Assembly (NCBI RefSeq): GCF_026625705.1
Contig: NZ_CP113059.1
Span: 4,216,001 to 4,280,000 of the forward strand
DNA length: 64,000 nt
Direction: 5' to 3'
Origin: Pedobacter sp. SL55
GTDB lineage: Bacteria > Bacteroidota > Bacteroidia > Sphingobacteriales > Sphingobacteriaceae
Shown: in pieces, positions 61,112 through 64,000 of the stretch
Position numbering within the stretch: position 1 is the first letter of the stretch
Layout: each line of letters opens with the position of its first letter
Translations under genes and position numbers: made by a program
The notes under the pieces: generated by a model
What the model was told of the DNA's origin: nothing
What the model saw: only the letters and a program-made list of their open reading frames with translations
The model's database searches: none

Positions 61112-61774
61112 ATGAATTTCGATTATAACACCACCAGAAGCGAGTTAATTCTGGCCGAATACGGACGTAATGTCCAAAACATGGTAAAGTACATTATTAC
61201 TTTACCAACTAAAGAAGAACGCAATAAATATGCCCAAGCCGTTATAGATTTAATGGGCTTTTTAAATCCACACCTGCGTGATGTGGCCGATTTTAAGCAC
61301 AAACTTTGGGATCATTTGCACATCATCTCCAACTATCAGATTGATGTAGACAGCCCATACCCTAAACCTACGCCAGAAACAAAGGAGATTAAACCAGCGC
61401 ACATTGGTTATCCGCAACAGCGAATTAGATATAAACATTACGGCAGAACAGTAGAAAAATTAATTGAAACGGCCATAGCCGAAGAAAACCCGGAGCGTAA
61501 AGCTGGTATGGTGCAAGGCATTGCTAACTTTATGAAAATGGCTTACGTGCAGTGGAACAAAGACAATGTTGCTGATGAAGTGATCCTTAAAAATTTGAGC
61601 GAGCTTTCTGGCGGTGCTTTGGCATTGGAAGAAAACGTAAACCTGCAAAAAGTAGAGTTTAGAAACCAAAACAACAGGCAGAACAACAACAACCGCGGTC
61701 GCCAGAACAACAACAAAAACCGCCAAAATAACAACAACCGTCAGCGCAATAACAACAACAAACAAAGACATTAA
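61112..61774 (+). CDS. DUF4290 protein with Asn/Arg/Gln-rich tail
   Basis: A 220-residue protein. The N-terminal 180 residues have the DUF4290 pattern NYNTTRSELILAEYGRNVQ (in parts; here FDYNTTRSE), LPTKEERNKYAQAVIDLMGFL, and AHIGYPQQRIRYKHYG. The last 40 or so residues are almost only Asn, Arg, Gln, Lys and Gly (NNRGRQNNNKNRQNNN), as in RNA-binding or phase-separating tails. The role is unknown. It lies 29 bp before murA, so the two are probably cotranscribed, a link often kept in Bacteroidota. Confidence 0.85.
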   Translation: MNFDYNTTRSELILAEYGRNVQNMVKYIITLPTKEERNKYAQAVIDLMGFLNPHLRDVADFKHKLWDHLHIISNYQIDVDSPYPKPTPETKEIKPAHIGYPQQRIRYKHYGRTVEKLIETAIAEENPERKAGMVQGIANFMKMAYVQWNKDNVADEVILKNLSELSGGALALEENVNLQKVEFRNQNNRQNNNNRGRQNNNKNRQNNNNRQRNNNNKQRH

Positions 61775-61803
61775 CCTTTTTTAAAGGCAAAAACCAAAAT
61801 AGA

Positions 61804-63129
61804 ATGAATGCATTTGAAATTATAGGCGGCAAAAAGCTAAAGGGCGAAATTATCCCTCAAGGCGCCAAAAACGAAGCTTTACAGATATTATCGGCCGTTT
61901 TATTAACGGAAGAAAAAATTACCATCAGCAATATCCCCGATATTAAAGATGTAAATAAATTAATTGAATTATTAGGCGATTTAGGTGTAACTGTTGAACG
62001 TTTAAACAAAGACACTTACACGTTCGAAGCAAAAAACATCAACCTAGATTTCTTCCAATCGGATGTTTTTAAAGCTAAAGGTGGCGGTTTAAGAGGTTCT
62101 ATCATGATTGTTGGACCGCTTTTGGCACGTTTCGGTAAAGCGGCAATCCCTAAACCAGGGGGCGATAAAATTGGTCGTCGTAGGTTAGATACCCACTTTT
62201 TAGGCTTCGAGAAATTGGGTGCTAAATTTGTTTACGACCAAAAAGCCGAGTTCTTTAACGTAGATGCAACCAACCTAAAAGGAACCTACATTTTGCTAGA
62301 CGAAGCTTCGGTTACCGGAACAGCAAATATTGTAATGGCGGCGGTTTTGGCTAAAGGAATTACCACTATCTATAACGCTGCTTGCGAGCCTTACCTACAA
62401 CAATTGTGTAAAATGCTGAACCGTATGGGCGCAAAAATCAGCGGTATTGGTTCTAACTTATTAACTATTGAAGGCGTTAAAAAATTGGGTGGTACAGAGC
62501 ACCGTATGTTGCCAGATATGATTGAGATTGGTTCTTTCATAGGTCTGGCAGCAATGACAGAGTCGGAAATTACCATTAAAAACGTACAGTACGATGAGTT
62601 GGGTGTAATTCCAGAAGTTTTCAAAAAACTAGGCATTAAACTAGAGCGCCGCGGCGATGACATTTACATTCCTTCTCAAAAGCATTATGTAATCGATACT
62701 TTTATCGACGGTTCTATTTTAACCATTGCCGATTCGCCTTGGCCTGGTTTTACCCCAGATTTGTTGAGTATTGTGTTGGTGGTGGCTTCGCAAGCTAGAG
62801 GTTCGGTGTTAATACACCAAAAAATGTTCGAAAGCCGTTTGTTCTTCGTTGATAAACTGATTGATATGGGTGCACAAATCATCCTTTGCGATCCGCACCG
62901 TGCTACCGTTAACGGTATCGACAAAAAGTACAAATTACGTGGCATCAGCATGACTTCGCCAGATATTAGAGCCGGAGTTTCGTTGTTAATTGCAGCACTT
63001 TCTGCCGAAGGTAAATCTACCATTTACAACATCGAGCAAATTGAGCGTGGCTACCAAGATATCGATACTCGTTTACGTGCTTTAGGTGCTCAAATTAGGC
63101 GTATTGATGGCGCAGGGCCAAGCCATTAG
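61804..63129 (+). CDS. murA: UDP-GlcNAc 1-carboxyvinyltransferase
   Basis: MurA transfers enolpyruvate from PEP to UDP-GlcNAc, the first committed step of peptidoglycan synthesis. The 441-residue protein has the EPSP-synthase-like double fold, with QGAKNEAL (K22, N23), GGGLRGS (R97), and the active loop KPGGDKIGRRRLDTH. In E. coli that loop reads GGCxIG with Cys115; here the position is Asp121. The same change in Mycobacterium and Chlamydia MurA gives natural fosfomycin resistance. A terminator follows. Confidence 0.95.
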   Translation: MNAFEIIGGKKLKGEIIPQGAKNEALQILSAVLLTEEKITISNIPDIKDVNKLIELLGDLGVTVERLNKDTYTFEAKNINLDFFQSDVFKAKGGGLRGSIMIVGPLLARFGKAAIPKPGGDKIGRRRLDTHFLGFEKLGAKFVYDQKAEFFNVDATNLKGTYILLDEASVTGTANIVMAAVLAKGITTIYNAACEPYLQQLCKMLNRMGAKISGIGSNLLTIEGVKKLGGTEHRMLPDMIEIGSFIGLAAMTESEITIKNVQYDELGVIPEVFKKLGIKLERRGDDIYIPSQKHYVIDTFIDGSILTIADSPWPGFTPDLLSIVLVVASQARGSVLIHQKMFESRLFFVDKLIDMGAQIILCDPHRATVNGIDKKYKLRGISMTSPDIRAGVSLLIAALSAEGKSTIYNIEQIERGYQDIDTRLRALGAQIRRIDGAGPSH

Positions 63130-63151
63130 GATTTACAATCCCATTGCCGTC

Positions 63152-63171
63152 ATTCCCGTGAAAACGGGAAT
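63152..63171. repeat. ATTCCCGTGAAAACGGGAAT hairpin
   Basis: Perfect 8-bp stem with a GAAA loop, 22 bp past murA. GTCATTCCCG-type hairpins are common dispersed repeats in bacteria. Confidence 0.6.
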
Positions 63172-63196
63172 CTTAAAGCGATAGAAGTACATATTA

Positions 63197-63240
63197 GAAA
63201 AGCAGGACCAGTACATTTCACAATGTTAGTCCTGCTTTTC
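63197..63240 (+). terminator. Hairpin terminator downstream of murA
   Basis: GAAAAGCAGGAC (63197-63208) pairs with GTCCTGCTTTTC (63229-63240), a perfect 12-bp stem that ends in a T-run. Confidence 0.6.
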
Positions 63241-63353
63241 GGCTTTAGTCCCTCGCTCTCTAACGCTCTATAATGCTCTACAGTAATTATTAAAAATCTA
63301 CAATTATTTGAGGCTTTAAGATTGCTTCGTTTTCTCACAATGACGAATAACAT

Positions 63354-63392
63354 AAAAAAACCTCATAGATTTTAAAATCTATGAGGTTTTTA
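63354..63392 (-). terminator. Palindromic terminator of ychF
   Basis: CCTCATAGATTTT/AAAATCTATGAGG (63361-63386) is a perfect palindrome, preceded by seven A and followed by T's, so it can act in both directions. It lies 35 bp past the ychF stop. Confidence 0.8.
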
Positions 63393-63426
63393 AGTATTAT
63401 AATGTCCCCTTTAGGAAATTTAGGGA

Positions 63427-64000
63427 TTAAACATTAAATCTAAAGTGCATGATATCGCCATCTTCTACCACATAAGCTTTACCTTCTACACCTAACTTAC
63501 CAGCTTCTTTACAAGCATTTTCAGAGCCTAGGGTTACAAAATCGTTGTATTTAATTACCTCAGCACGGATAAAACCTTTCTCGAAATCGGTGTGGATTAC
63601 GCCCGCAGCTTGCGGTGCAGTGAAACCTTTGGTAATAGTCCAAGCTCTAACTTCTTGCACACCGGCAGTAAAATAAGTGTACAAATCTAATAAGCGGTAA
63701 GCAGCTCTAATTAATTTTGCCACGCCCGACTCATCCAAACCTAAATCTTGTAAAAAGATCTGACGCTCTTCGTAGTCTTCCAATTCGGCAATTTCCGATT
63801 CAATTTTAGCAGAAATAATTAATACCTCAGCATTTTCGTTAGCTACTGCAGCTTTAACTTTCTCTACGTAAGCATTTCCAGTTACTACCGAAGCTTCATC
63901 AACGTTACAAACGTACATTACTGGCTTTTGGGTTAATAAACCTAAACCGCCAATAAACTCGAAATCCTCTACAGTTAAGTTGGCTGAACGAACAGAATTA
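63427..64000 (-). CDS. ychF: Redox-regulated ATPase YchF (5' end outside window)
   Basis: This is the C-terminal half of YchF/OLA1, an Obg-family GTPase-like protein that prefers ATP and binds ribosomes. Before the in-window ATG at 63918 the same frame continues to the edge (NLTVEDFEFIGGLGLLTQKP), so the gene is truncated by the window, not started here. Visible parts are LTQKPVMYVCNVDE, the helical region SGVAKLIRAAYRLLDL, and the C-terminal TGS-like domain with TAGVQEVRAWTI, APQAAGVIHTDFEKGFIRAE and DGDIMHFRFNV. The N-terminal P-loop lies outside. Confidence 0.93.
   Translation of the reverse strand, partial: NSVRSANLTVEDFEFIGGLGLLTQKPVMYVCNVDEASVVTGNAYVEKVKAAVANENAEVLIISAKIESEIAELEDYEERQIFLQDLGLDESGVAKLIRAAYRLLDLYTYFTAGVQEVRAWTITKGFTAPQAAGVIHTDFEKGFIRAEVIKYNDFVTLGSENACKEAGKLGVEGKAYVVEDGDIMHFRFNV

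Noticed and set aside
1..64000. tRNA, rRNA, tmRNA or riboswitch genes in the gaps
   Set aside because: I looked in the gaps for TpsiC-loop-like GTTCRA motifs with matching acceptor stems and for known riboswitch cores and found none; GTTCGAACAACTGTTC near 11280 has no acceptor stem.

Overview
The window is a chromosomal segment of a Bacteroidota bacterium, most likely a Pedobacter-like member of the Sphingobacteriaceae. The evidence is lineage-typical gene content (GldC, DUF4290, DUF3810, a CHU_C-like C-terminal domain, CcmF/CcsA with a cysteine-type CcmE, MurA with Asp in place of the usual catalytic Cys), promoters of the TAnnTTTG -7 type instead of sigma-70 boxes, the rarity of Shine-Dalgarno sequences, and A+T-rich DNA. 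No rRNA, tRNA, CRISPR array, prophage or complete insertion sequence was seen. Most of the window is housekeeping DNA, with small accessory patches and repeat-filled gaps.

Layout. 0-6 kb: a secreted hypothetical protein, a cystathionine beta-synthase-type enzyme, dprA, and a blaI/M56-peptidase pair behind a double operator. 6-11 kb: rsmG, a family 2 glycosyltransferase, tgt and an LptF/G permease. 10.8-12.5 kb is a 1.7-kb gap, much of it A- and C-rich. 12.5-16.3 kb: a very large secreted metallopeptidase/propeller/barrel protein, a LapA-like protein and a YciI-like protein. 16.7-23.1 kb: cydAB, an NAD(P)-binding protein, tag, and an ActP-type symporter with its DUF485 partner. 23.6-30.6 kb: cysteine desulfurase, a GlmM-type mutase, a methyltransferase, a PAP2 phosphatase, a ZIP transporter and an LTA-synthase-like sulfatase. 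30.8-38.8 kb: ccmB-ccmC-ccmD, gdhA, ccmE-ccmF, a DUF2520 protein, a ferredoxin and iscX. 38.9-46.8 kb: kdsC, maf, a hybrid histidine kinase, gldC, a DEAD-box helicase and pyrC. 46.8-52.7 kb is the most accessory part: a toxin-antitoxin pair, DUF3810, miaE, a glycosyltransferase, a Fic protein and three unrecognised small genes. 52.8-64 kb: hscA, two PH-domain proteins, an SRPBCC protein, DUF493, a UvrD/PcrA helicase, DUF4290, murA and the 3' part of ychF.

Together the genes cover respiration (cydAB, the Ccm heme pathway), Fe-S assembly (desulfurase, ferredoxin/IscX, HscA), envelope synthesis (GlmM, MurA, KdsC, LptF/G, glycosyltransferases) and RNA modification (RsmG, TGT, MiaE).

Three things stand out. 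Five genes carry apparent single-base frameshifts: the M56 peptidase, cydA, the LTA-synthase-like gene, a PH-domain gene and a hypothetical gene. That density suggests either sequence error or ongoing decay. The intergenic DNA holds several repeat systems: arrays with a 7-bp beat beside start or stop codons, a five-copy composite element with shared ends and different hairpin cores, elements with terminal inverted repeats, and GGGGCGAA hairpins, one group of which has duplicated the end of a gene. Finally, several enzymes lack textbook active-site residues (TGT zinc cysteines, the first dihydroorotase metal His, MurA Cys, CcmE His); these probably mark the lineage.
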